DNA of 64,000 nt. It comes from Arthrobacter sp. ISL-28 (GTDB taxonomy: Bacteria > Actinomycetota > Actinomycetes > Actinomycetales > Micrococcaceae). Numbering within the stretch: position 1 is the first letter of the stretch; each line of letters starts with the position of its first letter. The position numbers were made by a program, and so were the translations under genes. The stretch is from the NCBI RefSeq assembly GCF_018613875.1, contig NZ_JAGGPJ010000027.1, positions 186,001-250,000 of the forward strand, given 5' to 3'. Shown here piece after piece: positions 49,705-59,579 of this stretch. The notes below the pieces were generated by a model. That model made no database searches, was not told the origin of the DNA, and saw nothing but the letters and a program-made list of their open reading frames with translations.

Positions 49705-49777
49705 TGCCCTCGATAGGATTCGAACCTACGGCCTTCTGCTCCGGAGGCAGACGCTCTATCCCCTGAGCTACGAGGGC
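49705..49777 (-). tRNA. tRNA-Arg (CCG)
   Basis: A 73-base tRNA on the minus strand. The acceptor arm is GCCCTCG/CGAGGGC with discriminator A. The anticodon stem TCTGC/GCAGA encloses the loop CTCCGGA, anticodon CCG. The TψC arm TAGGTTCGAATCCTA is intact. CCA is not encoded. Confidence 0.93.
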
Positions 49778-49914
49778 AGTCAGGGTTCCTGCCGTTACCG
49801 GCGGGACGTCCTAGAGCTTATCAGGAAGATGGGGCCGAATGGAAAACCGGCACCCTGCCAGCAGCCCGAGCCGCTCATTTCACATGAGTACCGCATTTCA
49901 CTTGAGCCCCGCCC

Positions 49915-51474
49915 TCAGTACCCTGCGAACGAGTCCACGTGGATCCGCCGGGCACCAGCCTGCCGGGCGGCGCGCCGCAGCGAGCCCACGCTGGCCGGGG
50001 AACCCGAGATGAAAACCCTCCGTCGGGCAATGTCGGGAACCAGCCGCTTCAGGGACGGGCCGTCCAGCCGGGCACCCCGGGCCAGATGGGTGCCGGCATC
50101 TTCGATGAAGTCCGGCGGAGCCGAACCGTCGGCAAGCCGGGCTATGATGCGGGCCCCGGACTTTTCCAACTCCGCGGCATAGGCGAGTTCGGTGGCGTTC
50201 CTGGCCAGGTAGAGAAGGACGGTGTCCCGGTCGCTGGTCAAGCCGCTGGACAGCAGTGCCAGGTACGGCGTAATGCCGATGCCGGCCGCAATCAGCAGGA
50301 CAGGACCGTTGGAGCGGCGCGGCAGGACAAAATCGCCGGCCACGGTGGTGGCCGTGAGCTCCTCACCGGGCTCAAGCGCCAATAGCTTCCTCTTGGCGGC
50401 GGAGGCTGGTTCGGCGGTCCCCACGCCGATCTTGACTTCCGGCGCATCGGGCGGGCTGGTCAGACTGAACACCCGCCGGCGGCCCTTTCCGTCGGCTTCG
50501 GCATGAGGAAGATCCAGCTCCAGGTACTGGCCGGGCTCATGGCGGAGGGGACGGCGTGGCCGGAAGACGAATTCGGTCGTCGTCGGCGTGAGCGTGCGGG
50601 AGTGGCTGAACAGCAGCCGCACGCTGCCCCGCTGGCCGGCCAGGAAGGCCAGCAGGTTCCCGATCAGCAGCGCCAGCTCCGGCGAATTTGCCACGAGGCC
50701 GAAGTTGAAGGGAGTTGCAAAAAGGAATCCGACGACGGCGGCCAGCGCCAGCTGCTGCCAGCGCCGGGGAGGCAAAGTCAGCGGTTCGGTGAGCATGAAC
50801 CCGACGAAGAAAAGCACCGGGCTCTGTGCCAGCGGCTGCCACACCGCCGCGCCCGCGTCCATGCCGGATTGCAGCAGCCCGGCCGCCACAACGGTCGTGG
50901 CCACCGCGATGAATACCGCGGCCATGGGCATCTTCCGGATCCGGTAAAGCACCAGAAGGACCCCGGGAACGATCAGCCAAAGCATGGCCGGCGTGCCTGC
51001 CCACCACGTGGCGATATTCAGCCCGGTCAGGCCCGTGATGAAGGCACCCGCGGCCGCCGGATTGAAGATGTGGCGTCCGCGCCAGGCGAGGGCATATTTC
51101 GAGGCCGAGGCGAGGACGCAGGCGAGAGCCACGCCTGCCACGTCGGCGGGCGCAAACGACGGACCGAACTCGGTGGGCCAGAACAGGAAATACAGCAGAA
51201 GTCCCGTGATCAGCGACGATTCGGAATGCGGCCGGACGCGGAACAGCGCAGCGAGGATACGGTTGGAGCCGTACGTCAGCCCGAGGCACAGAGCAAGATG
51301 GGCGAGCATGTGGGGAACACCGAACGTCAGCCAGCCAAGGACATCGAGGACCAGGCTGTAGACGGTCAGCACGGCAAGGACCAGCAGCACCAGCCGGTAC
51401 ATGGTGAAACGGCCCAGGAAGGCATCGAGCGCGGTGACGGGCGAGGTTCGCTGCCGGGAGGTTGTCGAACTCAT
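49915..51474 (-). CDS. NqrB/RnfD-like membrane protein fused to a ferredoxin-NADP reductase-like domain
   Basis: A 519-residue redox protein. The N-terminal ~290 residues form a multispan NqrB/RnfD-like domain (about nine hydrophobic segments; FNPAAAGAFITGLTG and VGFMLTEPLTLPP are characteristic). The C-terminal ~220 residues are FNR-like: FAD motif RRVFSLTSPP, then GPVLLIAAGIGITPYLALL for NAD(P) and the ending VHVDSF-like RIHVDSFAGY. It would pass electrons from NAD(P)H through flavins across the membrane. It overlaps the ApbE gene by four bases. An iron-sulfur cluster is not visible. Confidence 0.85.
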   Translation of the reverse strand: MSSTTSRQRTSPVTALDAFLGRFTMYRLVLLVLAVLTVYSLVLDVLGWLTFGVPHMLAHLALCLGLTYGSNRILAALFRVRPHSESSLITGLLLYFLFWPTEFGPSFAPADVAGVALACVLASASKYALAWRGRHIFNPAAAGAFITGLTGLNIATWWAGTPAMLWLIVPGVLLVLYRIRKMPMAAVFIAVATTVVAAGLLQSGMDAGAAVWQPLAQSPVLFFVGFMLTEPLTLPPRRWQQLALAAVVGFLFATPFNFGLVANSPELALLIGNLLAFLAGQRGSVRLLFSHSRTLTPTTTEFVFRPRRPLRHEPGQYLELDLPHAEADGKGRRRVFSLTSPPDAPEVKIGVGTAEPASAAKRKLLALEPGEELTATTVAGDFVLPRRSNGPVLLIAAGIGITPYLALLSSGLTSDRDTVLLYLARNATELAYAAELEKSGARIIARLADGSAPPDFIEDAGTHLARGARLDGPSLKRLVPDIARRRVFISGSPASVGSLRRAARQAGARRIHVDSFAGY

Positions 51475-52343
51475 GTGAACAGCGCCCCTTCGAATTCCGC
51501 GGAGTACTCCGCGCTGCCGTTGGAAAAAACCTTAAGCCAGGAAAAACGGAATTGCCGCTCAAGTACCTGCGCGGGGACAAGGAACAGCGCGGTGGCAAGG
51601 GCGTCAGCCTCCATGGCGGTTCCGGCCATGGCCCACGCGGCCACGACTGTTCTGACCGGTGTGCCCGTGGTGCCGTCCAGCACGTGATGGAGCCCGTCGC
51701 CCCACGCTCGCCGGTTGGATGCCGAGGCACAAAGCGCCCCTGGACCGAGGGAAACCGCACCGATCGCCTTGCTGGCGTCATAGGGATGCTCGAGGCCGAC
51801 CGTTACCGGTTGTTCCCCGTTGTTCAGGAGGTCGCCGCTTGCGTCGATGAAGAAGTCAGTGATGCCGTGGTCCCTCAGCATGTCCGCCAGGAGGTCCACG
51901 AGCCGGCCCTTTCCGGCAGCCCCAATATCCAGCACCAAGGGAGCGTGGGCCGTGAGAGATGTCCCGCACCATTCCAGGACATCGTCCCAGGCCGGCGGCG
52001 GGGCGGCGGCTCCCCTCGGGCGAAGGGAGTAGCCGGGATCATAGCCCAGCTGCTCCAGGCTTTCGCCGATGAGCGGTGTCATGGCACCATCGCTGAGCGT
52101 GTAGAGAACGCGGTAGAGGGCGGCGAGGCCAGCGGATTCCGCGGGCAGGTCAAATTGCCCCGGCTGGGCGGCTATCCGGGTGACCAGCGAATTGCCGCGG
52201 AAGCGGGACCATATGGAGTCGTAGCGCTCCACCTCAGCGAGCACACGGCTGCGCAGTCCTGGGTCCAGCGGTTCCGGCGTGGAAATTTCCCAGTTGGTTC
52301 CTATGCCGTCAAACCCGAAGTTCTGCCAGCCAGGATGCGGCAT
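51471..52343 (-). CDS. apbE: FAD:protein FMN transferase
   Basis: A 290-residue ApbE-family flavin transferase that attaches FMN covalently to Ser/Thr of extracytoplasmic flavoproteins. Family signatures are SRFRGNSLVTRIAAQPG near the N-terminus, LVLDIGAAGKGRLVDLLAD (metal/FAD loop), and HHVLDGTTGTPV with the conserved Thr/Asp. The start ATG 52341-52343 has AAGGAGAG. No lipobox or signal is visible, so it may act on the inner side, unlike most lipoprotein ApbEs. It sits between the FMN-binding lipoprotein and the membrane redox protein. Confidence 0.9.
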   Translation of the reverse strand: MPHPGWQNFGFDGIGTNWEISTPEPLDPGLRSRVLAEVERYDSIWSRFRGNSLVTRIAAQPGQFDLPAESAGLAALYRVLYTLSDGAMTPLIGESLEQLGYDPGYSLRPRGAAAPPPAWDDVLEWCGTSLTAHAPLVLDIGAAGKGRLVDLLADMLRDHGITDFFIDASGDLLNNGEQPVTVGLEHPYDASKAIGAVSLGPGALCASASNRRAWGDGLHHVLDGTTGTPVRTVVAAWAMAGTAMEADALATALFLVPAQVLERQFRFSWLKVFSNGSAEYSAEFEGALFT

Positions 52344-52391
52344 GGGCTCTCCTTCCGCTGCGGTTCCTGTCTGAGTCCATGCCGCCGCCGC

Positions 52392-52856
52392 TTACCGTGC
52401 TTGCGTCTTGATCGCTTCGACGGCCTGGTTGAAGCCCCCGCTGGTCAGTGAGGAGCCCGCAATCTTGGAGACTTTGATTTCGTCGAGGCTCTTGCCGACC
52501 ACCTGCTCGGCGATCCCGCCGGCGAACTCCCCCTGGAACTTGCGCGTGTTCGGGTTGGACGGGTGCTGGGTGATGTCAACAGCCGACACTTTGCCGCTGG
52601 CCAGTGTCAGCTGCACGCCCACGGTCTCCGTGCCGTTCGGCGACTTGTAGGTTCCGTCTGCAGTGTAGGTGCCGTCCTTGTAGCTTGCGCCGGAACCCTC
52701 CGCACCGGACGATGCAAGGGCAGACGAACCAGGTGCTGCGGTCTCCGAGGCGGCGGACGGGGTTTCCTGGGCGGAGGGCGCACAGCCGGCTACAGTTCCG
52801 GCCAGCGACAGGCCGGCCATGCCAGCGAAAAGACTATGACGGAGCGATGGATTCAC
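52392..52856 (-). CDS. FMN-binding domain lipoprotein
   Basis: A 154-residue exported flavoprotein. A signal peptide with lipobox (MAGLSLAGTVAGC, Cys at about 25) is followed by a Ser/Ala/Gly linker (to about 65) and a small FMN_bind domain. The conserved flavinylation motif is near the C-terminus: AGSSLTSGGFNQAV, where a Ser/Thr should carry FMN added by ApbE. The start is GTG 52856; a longer frame upstream is less likely. It begins the three-gene operon, divergent from argS. Confidence 0.85.
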   Translation of the reverse strand: MNPSLRHSLFAGMAGLSLAGTVAGCAPSAQETPSAASETAAPGSSALASSGAEGSGASYKDGTYTADGTYKSPNGTETVGVQLTLASGKVSAVDITQHPSNPNTRKFQGEFAGGIAEQVVGKSLDEIKVSKIAGSSLTSGGFNQAVEAIKTQAR

Positions 52857-53020
52857 GGGTGTCTCGTTTCGTTTCGTACGGGCACTTACCGGGGCGGACG
52901 ATGCTGGAAACAGGGTAAATGCTGAATCTGTGAATTTGCATAGTATTTGCTGTGGATGACGCCTCTCACACCGTAACCCGGAATTCCGCTGCAAGGCGGG
53001 CCCCCCGGTAGTCTAGGAGT

Positions 53021-54670
53021 GTGACTCCCGAAGAACTCTCCCTCGCCATATCCGCCTGCCTGAAGGACGCCGTCGCCGCCGGCGAGATCGCGCTTTCCGA
53101 GTCGGCGGTTCCGGACGCCGTCCTCGTCGAGCGCCCGAAGAACCGGGAGCACGGCGACTGGGCCACAAACATTGCCCTGCAGCTGGCCAAGCAGGCAGGC
53201 ACCAAGCCACGGGATTTCGCCACCGTACTCAGCACCCGCCTGCAGAAGATCAGCGGAGTGGCGGCAGTGGAGATCGCCGGGCCCGGCTTCATGAACATCA
53301 CCGTTGATGCAGCCGCCGCCGGTGCACTCGCCAAGGCGATCGTGGAAGCAGGCCCGGAGTACGGCACCAACTCCGCGCTCGCAGGCCACACGGTCAACAT
53401 GGAGTTCGTCTCGGCCAACCCCACCGGACCGCTGCACATTGGTCACACCCGCTGGGCGGCACTCGGGGATTCCATTGCCCGCGTGCTGAGGGCGTCCGGG
53501 GCGGACGTCACGGCCGAGTACTACATCAATGACGCCGGCTCGCAAATGAACGTTTTTGCCAACTCCGTCCTGGCCCGCCTGCACGGCAGGGATGTTCCCG
53601 AGGGAGGCTACCCGGGGGAGTACATCCGCGACCTCGGCCATGAAGTGCTCACCCAGCACCCCGACATCCGCGAACTGACGGACGTGGCGGCCCTTCCCGT
53701 GATCCGGGCAGCGGCGTACCAGGCGCAGCTGAAGGACATCAAGGACACGCTGGCCGAGTTCGGCGTCTCCTTCGACGTGTTCTTCTCCGAACAGGAGCTT
53801 CACGACGCCGGCGCCATCGAAGATGCCGTGGCCCGCCTTCGCGAGCAGGGCCACGTGTTCGACGACGGCGGCGCCGTCTGGCTGCGCACCACCGACTTCG
53901 GCGACGACAAGGACCGCGTGATGATCCGGGCGAACGGTGAACCCACGTACTTCGCCGCCGACGCCGCGTACTACCTGTCCAAGAAGGACCGCGGCTACAC
54001 CGAAAAGATCTACCTGCTGGGTGCCGACCACCACGGCTACATTCACCGGCTCAAGGCGATCGCGGCCGCCGCAGGCGATGACCCCGAGGTCAACATCGAG
54101 GTGCTCATCGGCCAGCTGGTCTCGGTGAACGGGGCCAAGCTGTCCAAGCGCGCCGGCAACATCATCGAGCTCAAGGACCTGATCTCGTGGCTGGGGAAGG
54201 ACGCCGTGCGCTACTCGCTGGCCCGCTTCCCGGCCGACTCCCCGCTCACCTTGGACCCGGAGCTGCTCAAGAAACACAGCAACGAAAATCCGGTGTTCTA
54301 CGTGCAGTATGCCCATGCCCGGTCCCGTGGCGCAGCGCGCAATGCAGTGGCGGCGGGCGTGGACCGCAGCGCCTTCGATGCTTCCCTGCTGGACCACGCG
54401 ACCGAAAATGAGCTGCTGTCCTACCTCGGCAGTTACCCGTCCATCGTGGCCAAGGCCGCGGAACTGCGCGAACCCCACCGCGTGGCCCGCCACCTTGAGG
54501 TCATCGCCGGGGCCTACCACCGCTGGTACGACGCCTGCCGCATTGCGCCACTGGGCGATGAACCCGTCACCGATCTCAACCGCACCCGGCTGTGGCTCAA
54601 TGACGCCACCAGCCAGGTGCTCGCCAACGGCCTGGATCTGCTGGGCGTTTCCGCGCCGGAACGGATGTGA
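53021..54670 (+). CDS. argS: Arginyl-tRNA synthetase
   Basis: A 549-residue class Ia aminoacyl-tRNA synthetase. The HIGH signature appears as HIGHTRWAALGD and KMSKS as AKLSKRAGN. The N-terminal Add-1-like tRNA-binding domain (about 1-110) and C-terminal DALR anticodon domain (ARNAVAAGV onward, with YHRWYDACRI) are complete. It starts at GTG 53021. Stop overlaps the lysA start region. The argS-lysA pairing is known from Corynebacterium, where arginine controls the promoter. Confidence 0.96.
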   Translation: MTPEELSLAISACLKDAVAAGEIALSESAVPDAVLVERPKNREHGDWATNIALQLAKQAGTKPRDFATVLSTRLQKISGVAAVEIAGPGFMNITVDAAAAGALAKAIVEAGPEYGTNSALAGHTVNMEFVSANPTGPLHIGHTRWAALGDSIARVLRASGADVTAEYYINDAGSQMNVFANSVLARLHGRDVPEGGYPGEYIRDLGHEVLTQHPDIRELTDVAALPVIRAAAYQAQLKDIKDTLAEFGVSFDVFFSEQELHDAGAIEDAVARLREQGHVFDDGGAVWLRTTDFGDDKDRVMIRANGEPTYFAADAAYYLSKKDRGYTEKIYLLGADHHGYIHRLKAIAAAAGDDPEVNIEVLIGQLVSVNGAKLSKRAGNIIELKDLISWLGKDAVRYSLARFPADSPLTLDPELLKKHSNENPVFYVQYAHARSRGAARNAVAAGVDRSAFDASLLDHATENELLSYLGSYPSIVAKAAELREPHRVARHLEVIAGAYHRWYDACRIAPLGDEPVTDLNRTRLWLNDATSQVLANGLDLLGVSAPERM

Positions 54671-54675
54671 GTGGA

Positions 54676-56178
54676 ATGACTGCAAACGCCTCGATTAATG
54701 CACATACGCTGAACGCTGGTTCCCCCCTCGCCCCGGACTGGCTTGCTGTCCCGGCGGACCTGAACGCGCTGCAGGAGCCCCTGTGGGCTGCCGGCGTCGA
54801 GCGCAACCCCGACGGCGAACTGGCCGTTGACGGTATTCCGGTCAGCAAGCTGAAGGAACAGTTCGGCACGCCGCTGTTCGTCATGAGCGAGGCCGATTTC
54901 CGGGCCCGCGCCCGCTCCTTCAAGGACGCCTTCGAGGACGCCTTTGCCGACATCTGCGGGGGAGTGGATGTCTACTATGCAGGCAAGTCCTTCCTCTGCA
55001 CTGCTGTGGCACGCTGGGCGGCTGACGAAGGCCTGCGCCTGGACACCTGCTCTGGCGGCGAACTTGCTGTCGCCGCCCGTGCGGGCATCAACGGCGCCGA
55101 CCTGAGCCTGCACGGCAACAACAAGTCCGACGCCGAGATCAACCGCGCGCTGGACATGAAGCTGGGCCGGATCGTGGTGGACAGCCTGGACGAGCTGGAG
55201 CGCGTGGCCAAAATCGCCTCCGGACGGGGCGAGACGGCCAAAGTCATGCTGCGGCTCACCCCCGGCGTGCATGCCCACACCCACGAGTTCATCGCCACCG
55301 CCCATGAAGACCAGAAGTTCGGCCTGTCCATGGCCGGCGACTCGACGGACCAGGCCGGTCTCTCGGCAGCAGAGGAAGCCGTGGCCGCTGCCACGGGCTA
55401 CGCCGGCATTGACCTGCTGGGCCTGCACTGCCACATCGGTTCGCAGATCTTCGAACCCGACGGGTTCGCGCTCGCCGCTGAGAAGCTGCTGGGTTTTCTG
55501 GCAGAGATGCAGCAGAAGTATTCGATTAGCCTTCCCGAACTCGACCTTGGCGGCGGATACGGAATTGCCTACACACCGGTGGACACGCCCCGGCCGCCTG
55601 CCGACATCGCGCAGGCGATGGCCGCCGTCGTCCGGTCAAAGTGCGCTGAACTGAACATTTCCGCGCCGCGGATCTCCATCGAACCGGGGCGGGCGATCGT
55701 GGGCAGCAGCACCTTCACGCTGTACGAGGTGGGCACCCTGAAAACCGTCCGCGTCGACGCTCCCGCCAACGGTGGTGCGGAATCCGCGGGTGAAGCGGGT
55801 GAAAACGTTACGCATCCGCGCCGCTATGTGTCGGTGGACGGCGGCATGAGCGACAACGCCCGTCCGGTGCTGTACGACGCGGATTATTCGGCGATTCTGG
55901 CCTCAAGGACCTCCGAAGCGGCTCCGCAGCTGTCCCGCGTAGTGGGCAAACATTGCGAGAGCGGCGACATAGTTGTTAGAGATGTATATCTGCCCGAGGA
56001 CGTGGCAGCCGGTGATCTGCTCGCTGTACCGGGTACCGGCGCCTACTGCTGGGCCCTGTCAAGCAACTACAACTATCTGGCCCGGCCTGGCGTTGTCGCT
56101 GTGCGCGATGGATCTGTCCGGCTGATTGTCCGCGGGGAAACCGAAGAAGATTTGCTGAACCGCGACATGGGAGTCTGA
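54676..56178 (+). CDS. lysA: Diaminopimelate decarboxylase
   Basis: About 500 residues, fold-type III PLP enzyme making lysine from meso-diaminopimelate. The PLP lysine is in VYYAGKSFLC; HGNNKSDAEI and the GGGYGIAY loop bind the phosphate; the C-terminal Cys in KHCESGDI contributes to the active site of the dimer. Two starts are possible: GTG 54667 (overlapping argS) and ATG 54676, which I prefer. It ends at 56178, immediately next to hom. Confidence 0.95.
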   Translation: MTANASINAHTLNAGSPLAPDWLAVPADLNALQEPLWAAGVERNPDGELAVDGIPVSKLKEQFGTPLFVMSEADFRARARSFKDAFEDAFADICGGVDVYYAGKSFLCTAVARWAADEGLRLDTCSGGELAVAARAGINGADLSLHGNNKSDAEINRALDMKLGRIVVDSLDELERVAKIASGRGETAKVMLRLTPGVHAHTHEFIATAHEDQKFGLSMAGDSTDQAGLSAAEEAVAAATGYAGIDLLGLHCHIGSQIFEPDGFALAAEKLLGFLAEMQQKYSISLPELDLGGGYGIAYTPVDTPRPPADIAQAMAAVVRSKCAELNISAPRISIEPGRAIVGSSTFTLYEVGTLKTVRVDAPANGGAESAGEAGENVTHPRRYVSVDGGMSDNARPVLYDADYSAILASRTSEAAPQLSRVVGKHCESGDIVVRDVYLPEDVAAGDLLAVPGTGAYCWALSSNYNYLARPGVVAVRDGSVRLIVRGETEEDLLNRDMGV

Positions 56179-57495
56179 ATGACCGAATTGCGAACCCTGA
56201 AAGTAGCCCTGCTGGGCTGTGGCAACGTTGGGGCCCAGGTCGCGCGGATTCTCATTGACGACGCTGAGAACCTGGCTCCCCGGACCGGTGCCCACCTGCA
56301 GCTCGCCGGCATCGCCGTGCGCAACCTGGAAACGGAACGCGACGTTGAGCTCCCGCGCGAGCTGTTCACCACCGACGCCGAAACCCTGGTCAAGGACGCC
56401 GACCTCGTGATCGAGCTGATGGGTGGCCTCGAGCCGGCCCGCTCGCTGATCCTTGCAGCCATCCAGAACGGTGCGAGCGTGGTGACGGGCAATAAGGCGT
56501 TGCTCGCCGCGGATGGCCCCACCCTTTACGAAGAGGCAGACAAGGCCGGCGTTGAGCTGTCCTATGAAGCAGCCGTCGCGGGAGCCATTCCCATCCTTCG
56601 CCCCATCCGCGACAGCCTGTCCGGGGACCGCATCACGCGGGTCCTGGGCATTGTCAACGGCACCACCAACTTCATCCTGGATCAGATGGATACGACGGGC
56701 GCCACGTTTGCCGACGCCCTTGCCGAGGCGCAGCGCCTGGGCTACGCCGAAGCCGACCCCACCGCGGATGTCGAAGGCCTTGACGCGGCAGCCAAAGCGG
56801 CGATCCTCGCTTCCCTCTCCTTCCACACGCGCTTCGACCTGGCGCACGTGTACTGCGAAGGCATCACCCGCGTCAGTGCCGCGGACATCGCCGCAGCCAA
56901 GGACGCCGGATTCGTCATCAAGCTGCTGGCCATCGCCGAGAAGCTGACCGACGCCGACGGCGGCGAAGGAGTCTCGGTGCGGGTCCACCCCACGCTCCTT
57001 CCGCGGGAACACCCCCTGGCCGCTGTCCGCGGCGCCTTCAACGCCGTCTTCATTGAGGCCGAGAACGCCGGGGAACTGATGTTCTACGGCCAGGGCGCCG
57101 GTGGAACCCCCACGGCGTCCGCTGTGCTGGGTGACCTCGTCTCGGCGGCCCGCCGGATCGTTTTGGGCGGACCGGGCCGCATCGAATCCACCACCGGCCA
57201 CGTCCCCGCGCTTCCGATCGACGCTGCGACCACCAGCTACTACATCGGCCTGGACGTCGCGGACCAGCCCGGCGTCCTGGCGAAGATCGCCCAGCTGTTC
57301 GCCGAGCACGGTGTATCCATCGAAATCATGCGCCAGACCATCCATCGCGATGCCGACTCCAATGTGGAGTCCGCTGAACTGCGGATCGTCACCCACCGCG
57401 CAAGCGAAGCTGCACTCGCAGCGACCGTCGAAGCCGTCAAGGGCCTTGACGTGATTAATTCCGTTACATCCGTACTGCGGGTAGAAGGAGCTTAA
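56179..57495 (+). CDS. hom: Homoserine dehydrogenase
   Basis: A 438-residue enzyme of the aspartate pathway. The NAD(P) motif GCGNVGAQVARIL begins the protein. Catalytic core segments GNKALLAADG, AAVAGAIPILRPIRDSLSGD and YAEADPTADVEGLDAAAKA follow. The last ~85 residues form an ACT domain (YYIGLDVADQPGVLAKIAQL), the usual site of threonine feedback inhibition. It is directly fused in phase to lysA and thrC, forming an operon. Confidence 0.96.
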   Translation: MTELRTLKVALLGCGNVGAQVARILIDDAENLAPRTGAHLQLAGIAVRNLETERDVELPRELFTTDAETLVKDADLVIELMGGLEPARSLILAAIQNGASVVTGNKALLAADGPTLYEEADKAGVELSYEAAVAGAIPILRPIRDSLSGDRITRVLGIVNGTTNFILDQMDTTGATFADALAEAQRLGYAEADPTADVEGLDAAAKAAILASLSFHTRFDLAHVYCEGITRVSAADIAAAKDAGFVIKLLAIAEKLTDADGGEGVSVRVHPTLLPREHPLAAVRGAFNAVFIEAENAGELMFYGQGAGGTPTASAVLGDLVSAARRIVLGGPGRIESTTGHVPALPIDAATTSYYIGLDVADQPGVLAKIAQLFAEHGVSIEIMRQTIHRDADSNVESAELRIVTHRASEAALAATVEAVKGLDVINSVTSVLRVEGA

Positions 57496-58602
57496 GTGGC
57501 TCACCAATGGCGCGGGGTCATCCGCGAATACGCTGATCGTTTGCCTGTCACAGAAAACACCACGGTCATCACCCTCGGTGAGGGCGGCACGCCGCTGGTC
57601 CACGCGCAGAAGCTGTCCGAGCTCACCGGCTCCGAGGTATACCTCAAAGTCGAAGGCATGAACCCCACGGGATCCTTCAAGGACCGGGGCATGACCATGG
57701 CCATGACCGCAGCCGTGGAGTCCGGAGCCAAGGCCGTTGTGTGCGCCTCCACCGGCAACACATCCGCATCGGCTGCCGCCTACGCCACCGCCGCGGGCCT
57801 GAAGTGCGCGGTGCTGGTGCCGGAAGGCAAGATCTCCATGGGCAAGCTCAGCCAGGCGATCGCCCACGGTGCCACGCTGCTGCAGGTGGACGGCAACTTC
57901 GACAACTGCCTCGACATCGCCCGCAAGCTCGGCGAGTCCTACCCGGTCTTCCTGGTGAACTCCGTCAACCCGGCCCGCATCCAGGGCCAGAAAACGGGCG
58001 CCTTCGAAATCGTGGACGCCCTCGGCGATGCGCCGGACATCCACGTCCTGCCCGTCGGCAACGCCGGCAACATCACGGCGTACTGGAAGGGCTACAAGGA
58101 GTACTCGGCGCCTTTCGACTCCGCAACGGCCGGCACCCTTCCCGCCGTCTCCACCAGGACACCCCAGATGTGGGGCTTCCAGGCCGCCGGCGCGGCACCG
58201 TTCGTGGCGGGCCACCCCATCACTGAGCCGGACACCATTGCCACGGCAATCCGGATCGGCAACCCCGCGTCATGGGACGGCGCCATCGCCGCCCGCGATG
58301 AGTCCGGCGGCTTCATCGATGCCGTGACGGACGACGAGATCCTGGCCGCGCACCGCTGGCTGTCCTCCAAGGAGGGCGTCTTCGTGGAGCCCGGCTCCGC
58401 CGCCGGCGTGGCGGGCCTGCTCAAGAAGCACACTGCCGGCGAGGTTCCTACCGGCAAGACCATCGTCATCACCGTTACCGGTCACGGACTCAAAGATCCG
58501 CAGTGGGCCCTGCGGACCCTGGACGGCAGTGACGTTCAGCCCGTCAAGGTGTCCAATGACGTGGTCACCGTCGCGGCGGAACTGGGACTGGAAGTCAAAT
58601 AG
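57496..58602 (+). CDS. thrC: Threonine synthase
   Basis: A 368-residue fold-type II PLP enzyme, class of short threonine synthases. The PLP lysine is in [27 protein letters not shown] binds the phosphate; [13 protein letters not shown] closes the pocket. It starts with GTG at 57496, one base after the hom stop. It converts O-phosphohomoserine to threonine. Confidence 0.95.
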   Translation: MAHQWRGVIREYADRLPVTENTTVITLGEGGTPLVHAQKLSELTGSEVYLKVEGMNPTGSFKDRGMTMAMTAAVESGAKAVVCASTGNTSASAAAYATAAGLKCAVLVPEGKISMGKLSQAIAHGATLLQVDGNFDNCLDIARKLGESYPVFLVNSVNPARIQGQKTGAFEIVDALGDAPDIHVLPVGNAGNITAYWKGYKEYSAPFDSATAGTLPAVSTRTPQMWGFQAAGAAPFVAGHPITEPDTIATAIRIGNPASWDGAIAARDESGGFIDAVTDDEILAAHRWLSSKEGVFVEPGSAAGVAGLLKKHTAGEVPTGKTIVITVTGHGLKDPQWALRTLDGSDVQPVKVSNDVVTVAAELGLEVK

Positions 58603-58613
58603 CCTTGGAAACC

Positions 58614-59579
58614 ATGCTGCCGCAAACAGCCCAGCTGCCCGCCATCCAAGGCGGGCAGCAGGTCACCGTCCGGGTGCCGGCCACGAGCGCCAACCTCGGC
58701 CCGGGCTATGACAGCCTCGGACTTGCCCTGACCCTGCACGACACCCTGACCGTGGAGAGCCTGGACAGCGGTGAATTGCTCTTCGAGCTCAGCGGTGAAG
58801 GCGCTGAATCCCTGCCCCGTGATGCCAGCCACCTGGTGGTGCGGGCCATGAACGCCGCCTTCGAGCGCCTCGGCTACCGGCACAACGGCCTGAAGATCAC
58901 GGCCGAAAATGTGGCCCCGCACGGCCGCGGCCTGGGTTCCTCGGCGTCAGCCGTGGTGGCTGCAGTGACGGCGGCAAACGCCCTGCTTCCCGCGGGAGGC
59001 CAGCAGGACCGCGAGTGGATCCTGCAGCTGACCAGTGAGATGGAGGGCCACCCGGACAACGTCGCCCCAGCCATATTCGGCGGTCTGGCGCTGTCGTGGC
59101 AGGACAGTGACCGGTACAGGAGCACGTGCGCAACGGTGGATGAAGCCGTTATTCCCATCGTGGCTGTGCCGGACTACGAGCTTTCCACCGAGGCGGCGCG
59201 CGCGTTGCTGCCGGCATCGGTGGGCCACCACGCCGCGGCCATGAACTCTGGCCGGGCAGCCCTCCTGATCCACGCGCTGACGCACAAGCCGGAGTTCCTG
59301 CTTGCCGGCACCGAGGACTACCTGCACCAGAGCTACCGGGCAGAAGCCATGAGGCCCAGCGCCGCCTTGATCAAGGCACTGCGGGGAGCCGGGCACGCAG
59401 CCGTGGTTTCGGGTGCCGGGCCCACCGTCCTGGTGCTCGCAAACAGTGAGACGGATGCTGCGGCCGTGCTGCAGTTCATTGACACGTACACCGGAACAAA
59501 CACGCCCGACATCAACTGGCGTGTGATGAAGCTGGCAGTGGACGTCGAAGGTGCTAAAGTGGGAGTGCACCGGCGGTAA
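58614..59579 (+). CDS. thrB: Homoserine kinase
   Basis: A 321-residue GHMP kinase. The ATP loop is HGRGLGSSASAVVAAV, the N-terminal motif VPATSANLGPGYDSLGLALT, and the C-terminal GAGPTVLVL loop is complete. I choose ATG 58614; a TTG at 58605 would add three residues. It phosphorylates homoserine for ThrC and ends the argS-lysA-hom-thrC-thrB series. Confidence 0.95.
   Translation: MLPQTAQLPAIQGGQQVTVRVPATSANLGPGYDSLGLALTLHDTLTVESLDSGELLFELSGEGAESLPRDASHLVVRAMNAAFERLGYRHNGLKITAENVAPHGRGLGSSASAVVAAVTAANALLPAGGQQDREWILQLTSEMEGHPDNVAPAIFGGLALSWQDSDRYRSTCATVDEAVIPIVAVPDYELSTEAARALLPASVGHHAAAMNSGRAALLIHALTHKPEFLLAGTEDYLHQSYRAEAMRPSAALIKALRGAGHAAVVSGAGPTVLVLANSETDAAAVLQFIDTYTGTNTPDINWRVMKLAVDVEGAKVGVHRR

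Noticed and set aside
56059-58215. A 718-codon open frame on the minus strand
   Set aside because: It spans the opposite strand of lysA, hom and thrC. Its His/Gly/Arg-rich composition is the usual shadow pattern.
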